Assembly (NCBI GenBank): GCA_013399015.1
Contig: VWZX01007020.1
Span: 3,658,109 to 3,722,108, forward strand
DNA length: 64,000 nt
Origin: Galbula dea
Lineage: Eukaryota > Chordata > Aves > Piciformes > Galbulidae
Direction of reading: 5' to 3'
Below are positions 13,034 through 23,148 of this stretch, one piece after another (position 1 is the stretch's first letter; each line of letters opens with the position of its first letter). The translations under genes were made by a program, and so were the position numbers. The notes under the pieces were generated by a model that was given only the letters and a program-made list of their open reading frames with translations, was not told where the DNA came from and ran no database searches.

Positions 13034-14533
13034 GCAAGCAATGTGGTTTATTTGTATAGTATTAAAAATCCATTTTCTTAAAAAAATAAGTAAGTTGGCT
13101 GGACTAGAACTTATAAATATATGTTCCTTAATTCTTTGGATTTAATTGGTAAAATGATATCTGGAATTGTTGAATCCTTGTGCTTTGTTGGGAATGTCCT
13201 TATTTCATTCCACCTACTACAGTTCCTGAAAGGAGACTTAAAAGCGTAGACATTGGCCCTTTCACAGATATCAGCCGGCAAGAAACAAGGAGACAAGAAA
13301 CTTAAAGAAAAACATGAATCAAAAAGCTTACATACCTACCTCATTCTCATTGGTAGAAATGGTTTAGGCTTTGTCTTTTCAGAGAGGAGGCAGATTAGAG
13401 AACTACAGTCATGGAACAGACATATTACCAACTCTCTTTCCTCCTATCTTAAAAGAGAAAAAAAATCAAAGTAGACAAATTGTTGTGATTGTTATTTCTT
13501 TCATCACTTGCAACGTTGTTGAAACAATATCTGACTATCCTATGACTTGGTAGCAATATTAAGTTTAGCTGTTGATTCTCCATTTCACTAAGACTGTGTG
13601 TGTATGCATGTAATTATACACGTGTAAGATTCTACATCACACATGATAGTCTGTCAACCAAATTCAGGTGGAGTTTTTTTTGCCCTATATCTAAAGCTTC
13701 TTTTTTTTTTTTTTAATGAAAAATAATGAACTAGTTGCCTTCTTGTATCACTTGTGATATTTAGGGCATTTCTTTTCATTTGTCTTTTTGCACTCTCTTT
13801 TGGAGTCCAGCAGTAAATAAAAGCTAATTTAATTCCATGTACTATATAATACAACCTCTGTTAACACCTCTCAACATGATTGTCCAAAAGCAGTTAATCA
13901 TAAGGATGGAGATTATTTACAAGTGTGTGATTTTATTCAATATCTGTCCTCAGATATCCTGAAATTACCTAGGAGATGCTCTTCAGTGCTAAGTAACCTA
14001 AAATAACATTATGTTACATGTAGCATTCTCTTTGATTTTTTGTATTTCCTACTGAAAAAGTAGAGCTAAGCAGCAACGTAGATGGAAAAGAGGTGCTGTC
14101 ACTGATTAATTACTGTTAAAGTACAATAAAAATACAGGCTATTAAAACAAAATAAATTAATGTTTTTATACTGCATATTTGACCAGTAACCATAATTTTT
14201 TTTGTTGTTTGGGACAGTGATAGATTGTGCAGCAATCAGTTATTCTAGATCAAGCATATTCAAATAATACATTGTGACATTCAGTAATTTGTTATTTGGA
14301 ATAATTAGATGGTTACTTCATTGTAGTGCAGACAAGGCAGCTAATTTGTTTTTGATCTTTATAAAAAGGAAAGACTTCATTTGTTCAATGGAGTTGCTCT
14401 TTCTAATTAAAAAGGCTAGTTTTCTCATTTGCACTTTATATGAAAGTTGGCTTATAAATACATTATAGTACATGCAGAACGTTGACCAAAAATAAACATT
14501 CACATTTGGATTGTTCACTGTTGCCTTTTTCAG
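13034..14533 (+). other. TBC1D5: TBC1D5 GC-AG intron
   Basis: The intron is 1.5 kb with donor AAG/GCAAGC and acceptor TTTTTCAG. GC-AG introns are a small minority of U2-type introns and usually have near-perfect U1 complementarity at other positions, as here. It contains a T run at about 13700-13714 and no recognisable transposon. Confidence 0.88.
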
Positions 14534-14584
14534 CGAGGAAATGAAAGTTCTTTTGAATCCTGAATATCTGGAACATGATGCCTA
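14534..14584 (+). CDS. TBC1D5: TBC1D5 exon (window exon 5), 51-nt microexon-like exon
   Basis: The exon has 51 nt: C completing Ser234, then 16 codons (EEMKVLLNPEYLEHDA), then TA of the split Tyr251. Acceptor is TTTTTCAG and donor GTAAGT at 14585. In the genomic sequence the last codon reads TAG across the splice site. That is not a stop in the transcript, because TA joins the T of the next exon to give TAT. The segment is within the TBC domain. It is separated from the next exon by an 88-bp intron, so the two are probably recognised together. Confidence 0.95.
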
Positions 14585-14672
14585 GTAAGTTTCAACAACT
14601 TTCTTTATATTCAATTTGCTCTTATTCGTGATACATTATTTAACAAGAAGTTTCTGGGTTTTCCCCCTCCAG
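14585..14672 (+). other. TBC1D5: very short TBC1D5 intron (88 bp)
   Basis: Donor is GTAAGT and acceptor is the pyrimidine-rich TTTTCCCCCTCCAG. At 88 bp it is close to the lower size limit for vertebrate introns and contrasts with the 37-kb intron in the same gene. Confidence 0.93.
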
Positions 14673-14742
14673 TGCAATGTTCACACGTCTTATGAAAACT
14701 GCAGAACATTGGTTTTCAGCATTTGAACATGACAGTCAGAAG
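14673..14742 (+). CDS. TBC1D5: TBC1D5 exon (window exon 6)
   Basis: The exon has 70 nt: T completing Tyr251, then 23 codons, residues 252-274, ending on a whole codon before donor GTAAAT. It encodes AMFTRLMKTAEHWF and then SAFEHDSQK. This is a TBC-domain helix region. Compared with the human protein as I remember it, there are about seven differences in 23 residues, including non-conservative ones (Glu to Lys, Pro to His), more than in the neighbouring exons. The frame is intact and the flanking exons fit, so it is real. Whether the divergence is bird-wide or specific to this species cannot be told here. Confidence 0.94.
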
Positions 14743-17700
14743 GTAAATATTGCTCAAAATGTATTTATTGTATTTTAAGCACATGTGATTTTTAATATGG
14801 TTGAAGTAATTTGAAGTTAGTAAGGCATCTTTTCTTCAACAACTTGCTAAAGCAGGCTCAACCAAGTTTACATTCTTTAGAAGTGCTTCAGAATTTCTTC
14901 CCAAAACCTGTGCAAATGCTGTGTTAAACGAATGCATGTAGGCAATGTGTAATATGCGAAGGTTAAGTTGTTTTAAGCTGTTTACAATATAAACGATCTG
15001 CTCTGAAACCAAAACTCTGGTCGTAGATTGTCCGTCAAAGGTCAGAGTGTGTCTTTCCATGGCTTCATCACTCCATTTCCTTTTTTTTTTTTAGTTCTTG
15101 GCTTCAAGGTATTTAAACAGAGGGAATGTCTGTGCCCTCAGATCTCCTGTGTAGCTATACAGACACTACTGTATTTACGATGTTGCTTCTTTTCATGGAA
15201 AAGCTTTTTCTGGATTGTGAGTTCAGTTCTACAGAAGTCTTCTTTGCAGGGACTTCTAAGCACCATCTGGTCCTTGCCTGTAACTAGTTTTCACGCATGG
15301 CATGGGGGACACTTCCCTTTGTCAGTTGCTCAAAATTTCCTTTGCATGCTTTTTTCCTATCTTTCCCTGGTTTTATTTCTCTCTTTTTTTAATTCTGAAA
15401 AATTATTTGTCTGATGGAGTGCATGTGGAAGGCTAAAAGAATTATCCTCCAAACTTAGTTCCACAAAAAATGTTCATCCAGGACTCACACAAAAGCTTCT
15501 ATTTTCTTTAAAAGTGTCTGTGTATATATTTTATTAGACATGGAACATTGGCATCTTGGCCTAAGCTCTGTACAGTTATAAATTGCTATTTGGATTTGAG
15601 TTTTTACATAATTCTCAGTAACAAAGGATAAAGCATATGAGGTATAAATTTTATTAACTTATTACATAGTCACTTTTATTCCAACAACAAAGCTGTGAGA
15701 CATGTTTCTCTGAGTGTAGCTTTTCAGAATTCAGTTTATTCAAACGCATTTGTTCCAATTTCTGTAACAAGAGGTGGTAAAGTCTGAGGTTGAATTTTAT
15801 TCTGGGAAATAACTAGGTCTGCTTACAGATTTACAGTGCTTGGGTAGAAGGTGAAAGTTTACATTGCCCTTTCCAGTCCTTTCGTGGCATAAAAAATTAA
15901 CAATGCAAAGCGCATGGATTAATATCTAGTTGTTTGTTCTTGTTCTTTGCAAACATCTATAATCTTTAATAATCCTTCCTTATACATATGCCTTTTACAA
16001 TCATGACTTTGAGAGTTAGATACATAATAAAGCCTGAATCTTCTCAAAGGAAGCAATGAAAGCATGTGCTCTGAGAGGCATGTTACATTTTATAGCCTCT
16101 AACAGTTGGTTCCATTACTCCCAATTGCCATTACAGGAATTTCTCCAGCAACTCCATTCCCTAGTGGTTAATGAGAGAAATCTCTCCACAGTTTATACTT
16201 GTGCTATGTCCTAGCCTGTCTTTATTGCTGTAGCATTTGTTTACTAAATGCATGAATATATAAATTGTACTAGTATCGACTGCCAGCCATTCCAGTCTGT
16301 GTTGTGGTAGGCTTTGTGGCAAGATTTGGTGACTCTGTTCCTAATACTTGATCTAAATTTTTCAGCTACATTTCACTGGTACACATATTTAAATTGTCCT
16401 TAGATGTGAATCTGATGGTCTCCTGTAAACACTAAAGCACATCTTTGATCCATCCCTCATTTATCTTTTTATCTTTTCTGCATCCCTTTATTAAATTATT
16501 AAATGTTTGCTGCCCATTTGAATGTTAAACCATGTTGTAAATGATATTGAAACATGGGTGCTTCTCTTCCTTCCTCTTAAAATAGTGATACAGAGAGAAA
16601 GTGGTTGAAGAGGGACTACAGCCATAGCAAACAACCTTGGGGATAGGTTAAATTTAAAAAACAAAAACAACAACCAAAAAAAACCAAAAAAAACCCCAAA
16701 CCACCCAACCTTTCTTTGTTACTGAATGTTAAAACAGTGTGTTTTTCACTGTATCGAACCAAGGGAATTTGTCTTTCAACAGTTTAAGCTGTAATGAAGT
16801 CTTCTGAAAGTTGTAACCCTTTGACCTTGATAATGCTTCTCTATCAATTTACTGAGCAAAAGGTTAGAAAAACAATAACTATTTTTTTAAGTGAAGCTTT
16901 CAGGTCAGAGAGCCATGATGACAGATTGCAACAAAGTCATTGCAAATTTTTCTCTTCTTACTGTTCCAGTTTTCCCTCTTTTATAACCTTAACATTGATT
17001 CTGACACCTTAATTCTCCATTTCCCTTTTGCCAGTCTTTCTTTGGATAGGTTTGACTTGTTCTCCTTTATTTCTTATCCTTGTTTTTACATGTTTCCTAT
17101 TCAGTGTCATTCATTGCTTGCTGCATTTCTTTCTAGCCTTCTGTCTCTTTTTCAGTAATAATTCACTCTTTTGCAAGAAGAATGAATTTAAAGCAGCATC
17201 AGTTTCAAGCATCCCAATACTCCAGTAGTCCTCTTCCTCTGCTTTCACTTGATGTGTGTCTTGTTCTAGATCATGACATAGTTTACACAACTTTGAGATT
17301 CAGTCAATTACCTTCTTTCTAATCATCAGGTTCATCTCATTGTATTCCTTTTTTGGTATAAAAGTTGTGTCAATTTTGAGGTACAGCCACCAAATTTTCT
17401 GAGCAAGGGAAGGCTGTTTAGAAAGGATTGTTCAAAAATATGTTATTTCCTATTTGGTATGCAATTGATTGTCCTCTGAGGACATATATTTTCTACTGAG
17501 TTACCATTCGTCTGCTTTACTCTGGGCTGACTCAGACTTCTAACATCAAAGCTAAAATAAAGCTGTCAACAGTTTTGTCAGAGCATGAAAAGTAAAGCAC
17601 ACACGTAAAAATTGACAAGCGGAACGAGGTGATGAACCTTGGCACTCTTGGGAAGGGGAATCCCACAGTACCTTCCACAGAAGTAGATACAGTAGGCACT

Positions 17701-17845
17701 CTTGCTGGAAAAGAAACAATTTATTAATATTTTTATGTTGATTTGGAAGCCAGTAATTACAATAAAACAAATCTCTTGTAGACAATAACTGTAACAATAA
17801 AGCTTCATGGGATGTTCTTCTTTTTCCCGTTTTCTATGTCTGCAG
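14743..17845 (+). other. TBC1D5: TBC1D5 intron
   Basis: The intron is 3.1 kb with donor GTAAAT and acceptor TGTCTGCAG. It contains an A-rich low-complexity stretch with C interruptions at about 16654-16710. Several short open frames occur (longest 128 codons at 15028-15414), with no recognisable domain. No confident transposon copy is seen. Confidence 0.72.
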
Positions 17846-18018
17846 GAGAAAGATGTGATGATTACACCTACACCATTTGCAAGGCCACAGGACTTAGGCC
17901 CATCTATTGCTATTGTAGCAAAGGTAAACCAAATTCAGGATCATCTGCTGAAGAAACATGATATTGAGCTGTATATGCATCTGAACAGACTGGAAATCGC
18001 TCCTCAGATTTATGGACT
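17846..18018 (+). CDS. TBC1D5: TBC1D5 exon (window exon 7)
   Basis: The exon has 173 nt, 57 codons plus CT, about residues 275-331 with Leu332 split. Donor is GTAAGT at 18019. It encodes EKDVMITPTPFARPQDLGPS, then IAIVAKVNQIQDHLLKKHD, then the TBC core pattern of helix residues ending in LEIAPQIYG. The spacing of HDIELYMHLNRLEIAPQ matches the conserved region preceding the W-x-x-LLFGREFPL motif in TBC proteins. The acceptor reads TGCAG/GAG, a tandem NAGNAG arrangement, so use of the second AG would drop one glutamate without shifting frame. I chose the first AG because it gives the same length as human. Confidence 0.96.
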
Positions 18019-19689
18019 GTAAGTCTTTGCAAAGAGTTGTTTAATTTAATTCCTTCTGGTTTTATTTTATTATATTAGGACATCTTTTGCTTTAAATTTA
18101 GGATCAGAGGAATGAGGCCAAAAAGAAGTACTTCTTTTCCCTTAGAAATTATTCAGCTGGCAGCATTACAGTGTATGACACCCCACTGTAGTATTCATGG
18201 CAGTGGTGTTCCCAGTGCAGATAAACTTCATGAATGAACTTGATGATGACTCCCAGTGTAGTGATGAAGTATGTGCTGAATTGAGTACATATTCTACCTG
18301 TGGTTTTCCTATAAGGAGAAATGGGATAATAGGACACAAAGAAGGAGAAAAGGGGGTAGTTATTAGCAGTGAATGGTTTATTTACTTAATTTTATCACCA
18401 ATTCAGTGCTAGTGAACTTTCCCCTCTTAAAATAACTGGGTTTTGGATACTAGTAATAAAGATTTGGTGGGGCATGTTAAAAGTTAAGGCATGATGGTAA
18501 TAAAAGTGTCTGTATGTGGAGTCAGGTCAGGTAGTCCCAGATATGTTCAACTAGTTGTGTTTTGTGCACCTCTGTTCCAGGAGGGCTCATTGAGCCAGAT
18601 GTGACTTTGTCCACATGTTTTCACAGCATTGCATCCAAACCAGTTATGGCTGCTCTGCTCAGTCTGGGACTACACAGAGCATGCCACTTGGATGAACCAC
18701 GAATAGCTGTGAAATGACTGTGGTTTTGAGGAAGAATTTTGCCTTCATTCTCTGGAATTCTAAACATTTAATTAATTTTGATCATTCCTTAAAGAGTTGG
18801 CAAGCTATATGTGCAGTTGCAGTGACAGAATAATGACACTTTGGTTTTGTTCAGTTTTGCAATGGTTTAAAGTTCAGTTGGCTTTGCCTTAAATCAATTT
18901 TTAAAAAAAAGAAGTTTCATTTAGAGGTGTGAATTACATTTAACAACTCAATGTAAAGTGTAGCAATGTAGAAAAGGAGGTAAAAGGTGACTGTGTAAGT
19001 GTCAGGCCATAACTGCAATACTTAATCATTAAAGTCTACTTTGATGTTATAGTAAGATGGAAAAATGCTGAGATGTAGTATACCCTAAAGAGAAGAGTTA
19101 AACTAAGACCAAGTAGTAGTCCCAGACTTACAGATAACATATATTAGGAAGATAAATGTAGTTCTACAATACTTATTTAAATAGTTTTAATATGAATGGG
19201 TTAAAGGTAGAGGAAGAATAAGCCAAGTAAACTCAGGGTATTAGAATTATGAGGAGGACAAATTGTACATTACAGTATTTTTTGCATAGTTTAGAGTTGT
19301 GTATTTTCTTAATGTCTTCACTAGTCTGGAGGAGAAAGCAAGCATCCTTAAACTTCAGAGGTAGTAATGAATAAGTAGGCAGTATAAATATCAAGAAAAA
19401 CAAAAAGGCAGTGTTTCTTTTCTATGAAGGCTTATGAGAACACACAGAAAAATGAAATAAGGCAAACCTCAGAAATTTGCAAACAGATATTCTGGGGCAA
19501 AAAATAATTTGTACTGTAGAAATTCACTTCAGCATAAGATTTTGCCTTTCAGTGAGAGAGACAATTGAAAGAAAAAAATAGACTTTAGCTCAAAACATAA
19601 CATTGTAATAACTAATGAATGGTGCAGTCTAGTGTGGCATAAACAGAACTGAATCTGAATAAAGAAATTTACAGTTAAGGGAATGAATT

Positions 19690-19925
19690 ATGAGAGAGAG
19701 CTTCAGGCTGACTATCAGGAAAACCTTACTAACAAGGAGCTGTTAGGCTGCAAAATAATATATCAAAATTAACAAAGGAAAAACCATCAGAATATTTTCA
19801 AGACAGGCTTTGAAAAGCTCTCAGAAATGGATAATATTGTAGAGAATGAGTCTGCATTGGCAGAAGAGGAAAGTAGGTTGTCTGTGAGGTCATATCCTTC
19901 TCTGTTTTTTGATTTAATATAGAGG
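19690..19925 (+). repeat. ancient CR1-type LINE 3' fragment
   Basis: The sequence from about 19700 (GCTTCAGGCTGACTATCAGGAAAACCTTACTAAC...) shares the layout of the 3' untranslated part of old amniote CR1 elements. These read 'TCAGGAAAAACTTCCTAAC', then 'TTAGGCTG', then a TCTGCATT...GGCAG block, then a GAGGTC block near the 3' end. It lies in + orientation. It is strongly diverged and lacks the intact terminal octamer repeats, so it is probably much older than the CR1 copies at 49.6 and 61.4 kb. Boundaries are approximate, and the copy may extend upstream. Confidence 0.6.
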
Positions 19926-21393
19926 ACATGAGAAAAAGAAAGGGAAAGTAACATGACTGTGTTGTATCATTCTCACTTTTAATGATGTCTGAACTCCTCA
20001 GAATAGTAATTTCCAGTAGTGAGCCATCTGACAGTCTCAGATGCTGGATCTTTTTCTGTATTTAACATTTCTTGAACTAGAAACAGCATTTCTTAAACAT
20101 AATAGGCTATTAATAATTGCTAAACCTAACCCAAGTGTACAATTCATGTGAGCTTTTTGCTAAAGTTTTTGGTTTTCTTAAGTTTGTTGGATTTGCTAAC
20201 AATAAAGATACATCCGTCAGCCTTGGTACCACTCAAAAATATACAAATGGTAGAAAGAAGAATAGGTACTACCCTCAGAAGATATTATGGCATTCCTGGT
20301 GAAAGGTATCAACTCAAAAGGTTTATATTTAGTGGCAGTCTTCCCTAGTCTGAACAAGTTATACAGTTTACCTATTTAAAAATATAGTAGTTTATACTTT
20401 TTATCCTCCTATAACTGTCTGGGGCAAGGTGGAAACAATATTTGTATTTTCACACAGTTGATTTCAACCTTTGGTGTTTACAAATAGTCCTTTTATTTTT
20501 TAAACTCTAGGGAGATTTGCTCTGCTGGGAGGTCAGGTACCCTAGTCTGTTGTACATTTCCATGTTCAGAAACTGTGCTTTGGATAAAATATGGTTACAC
20601 ACTTCTTGAAATTATGCTTACCTCTTTATTATAAGACCAAGTTTAACAGGCATTTCATTACTTGTGGTATGACTCATTAATTTTGGTTGCTGTCCAGTAG
20701 TGCAAAGTTTGTATGCTGGTTTTGTAGAAAAGTATACTCATTATAGTGTTTATCATATGTGAAAAATCATTCTTTCTTCGTGAGTTAGCCTTCTGCATTA
20801 GCCTAAGTCTGGTATGCCAGGCTGCATGCTGTAAGGTGCTGCCAGTTTAGAAGAAATCTCGGTAGTTTACATTTTGTGAAGTTTTAGCTCAAGGGAGTGT
20901 ATTTCTTTATCTTCTGGAGGACATCAGTGAACAGCCATTGCACTACCTGGCTAATTCATTTATTTGCTAATCGGAAGGAGAATGCTGTTAGGTAGTATAG
21001 CAAGCTTATGCTAGGGTGCTGGCCATGACAAACTTAAGTTTTCTAGTCATTCAAGTTGGTGTTATATAGAGGTGTAGCCTTAGCACAGGAATTTATGTGG
21101 CTGGAATTTTTTTTGAGACCATACATTCACTCACTTGCAGTCTGCAGCTTTGTGATAATTATTCAGCTGCTGTTAATAACAGCCAAAATGGAACCAGCAA
21201 GGCAGAGATAAAGGCTTTGTGCCTTATCATTCCTCAGTTTTCTTTATTTGCCATGTCTCAAGCTTGTTATTAGACCCTGAGATAATGTTTCGTAAAATAA
21301 CACTCCTAGTAGCACTGTGAATTGTGTACAGCCTAATCAAACTATAAGAATTATCTAATCATATCCAGTTTTGTATTTTGTAAAGTAATGCAC

Positions 21394-22117
21394 TGTTAAG
21401 GATTAGGGCTGGGACAGCCACTAAATGAGTGACAGACACTCTCTGTTAACCCCTCTCCTTTCCCAAAGGGTAGGAGAAGGGAAATAAGGGACAGAGATTT
21501 ATGAATTGGAAAAGAAAACTAAACCTACTTGAATTAAAATAATAACAATAAAATGAAATATATACAAACATACACAAACCCAATGTCAAATCCAGCTTCC
21601 CAGATGGGAATTAGTCATTGTCACCACTAATGTTGTGGCAGGCACTGGGTAAGTCCCAGACTCGACTCAGTGGCAGACAGGAACCAAATTCAAGACATTG
21701 GTTCTGGAACTGGATTCAGAAACACATGAATCATGATGGCAGGATGGACAGAGTCCTCCTCCACCACTGAAGAAGAGCTTAACCCTCATGATCTCTCAGC
21801 TCTACACTGAATATGACATGTACGGAATGGAATACCTAGTTGGTCAGCTTATGGTCACCTGTCATGTCCACTTCTCCCTCCAGGTGTGGCCTTTTACTCT
21901 GCTCCCACAACATGGTACACAAGTTTTATCAGTGATCTTGGTCTGCATACCAATCCTTGGTAGTAACTCTGAATGTTGAGCTTTATCACTACTAGCAGCA
22001 GACACTCTCTGTGAAAACATTCTGCTAATTTCAGAAAGTGCAGTTACTTAGAAGAGACTTAGCTAAAAATTAAAGTCACTGAACAGAATTAGTTCTGTTC
22101 TAACTGAAAGCAGGACA
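21394..22117. mobile_element. solo LTR, avian ERVL-like
   Basis: This 724-bp block begins TGTTAAGGATTAGGGC and ends AACTGAAAGCAGGACA, so it has TG...CA termini. The inside matches the order of motifs of a common avian endogenous-retrovirus LTR. First comes an A-rich AATAACAATAAAATG stretch. Next is the block ATGACATGTACGGAATGGAATACC followed by TTGGTCAGC and CACCTGTC. Last is the ...TTCTAACTGAAAGCAGGACA end. It is flanked by TGCAC (21389-21393) and AGCAC (22118-22122), a 5-bp target-site duplication with one mismatch. No gag, pol or env sequence lies beside it, so it is a solo LTR left by recombination between two LTRs. The orientation relative to transcription was not determined. Family name is by resemblance only. 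Confidence 0.75.
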
Positions 22118-22399
22118 AGCACAAGAATGGTTTGAAATAAAATGGAACTTATTACATTAACAGTTCAGTGATATACTCCCTGATAATAAACTTTTCTCTA
22201 AATAAAAACCAAAAAATGCTAATATTGAACCAGAAGATTGGATACTTTGAAAGGCTGACAGATTGAATATTCAGTTTAACTGTAAAATTAGATGAGTTAA
22301 CAATGATTAATGTCCTAGATTAAATGGTATTCTAGTGTTAATTTCGTTGACCCCTACATCTAATTCATGTTAAAGTGCAAAATAATTATTGCAAAACCG

Positions 22400-22425
22400 T
22401 TCTGCAGTTTCTGCAGTTCCTGCAG
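22400..22425. repeat. three tandem 9-bp units
   Basis: TTCTGCAG, TTTCTGCAG and TTCCTGCAG follow each other directly. This is a small tandem repeat in intronic DNA with no evident function. Confidence 0.7.
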
Positions 22426-23116
22426 TGCTCAATGTTTCCAGTGGCAAATTAAGCAGGTTATGCTCTCAGCCTGAGAAGGGACAAAGTTTGAGGAAAGTCT
22501 TCATATATGTGCATTTTAGGACATTTTCTTCCATTTGTAGTGATTTCTAGCAGAGCACTTCTTTTACGTTTCATTGGATGAATCAAGTGGAAAAGTCCCA
22601 CATAATGTCATTATTACTACTTTATGTACTGACGGTTTCAAAGTTAATTATACTCCATCAAATGAAATTCTCATAGAACTGCATGCAATAAGTACAGCCA
22701 GATCATATAAATATATACAGTTGTATAGAAATAATGCACACAAAGATAACAACAAGGCATAAATGTAAAAAGCTTTATTTTAGAACAAAAATTAACTGTT
22801 GGCATAGACTCACTAGCCTTCTGCATCATAACACCAATGGCAGTCTTATATTGGTTAAGCAAACTCTTTCTAAGCACGTATCCAATAGACAATAAAGTGC
22901 ATGCAGAAGTAAGTGTAAATATTTCATGATAGCTTAATCTCAGTGCAAAAAAATCCTTCTTAGAACATTCAGTGCCAATGACTTTGCCTCCTGCTGCCAC
23001 TCTGCTTTATGATGATCAATCAGATAGACGTACTGGCTACTGCAGTTTGAGATGGAGTTTCAGTCCTTTAGGGTGATACAAGACTTACAGTTCAGGAGGA
23101 AGCCTACCTCATGGAG

Positions 23117-23148
23117 AAACAAAAAAACCCAAACAAAAAAACCCAAAC
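23117..23148. repeat. 14-bp tandem repeat AAACAAAAAAACCC
   Basis: Two exact copies of AAACAAAAAAACCC (23117-23130 and 23131-23144) are followed by the start of a third. It is A-rich low-complexity DNA within the long intron. Confidence 0.85.

Noticed and set aside
14571..14586. Apparent TAG stop at the end of exon 5, suggesting a pseudogene
   Set aside because: The stop spans the splice site. TA joins T of the next exon to encode Tyr251.
15028..15414. 128-codon + strand frame rich in Phe and Leu
   Set aside because: The composition reflects T-rich intron DNA, with no splice-site support and no family resemblance.
22671..23000. 109-codon antisense frame with hydrophobic segments and an AATAAA downstream, possible retrocopy
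   Set aside because: It starts with GTG, no poly-A tail or flanking duplication is seen, and I recognise no parent gene.
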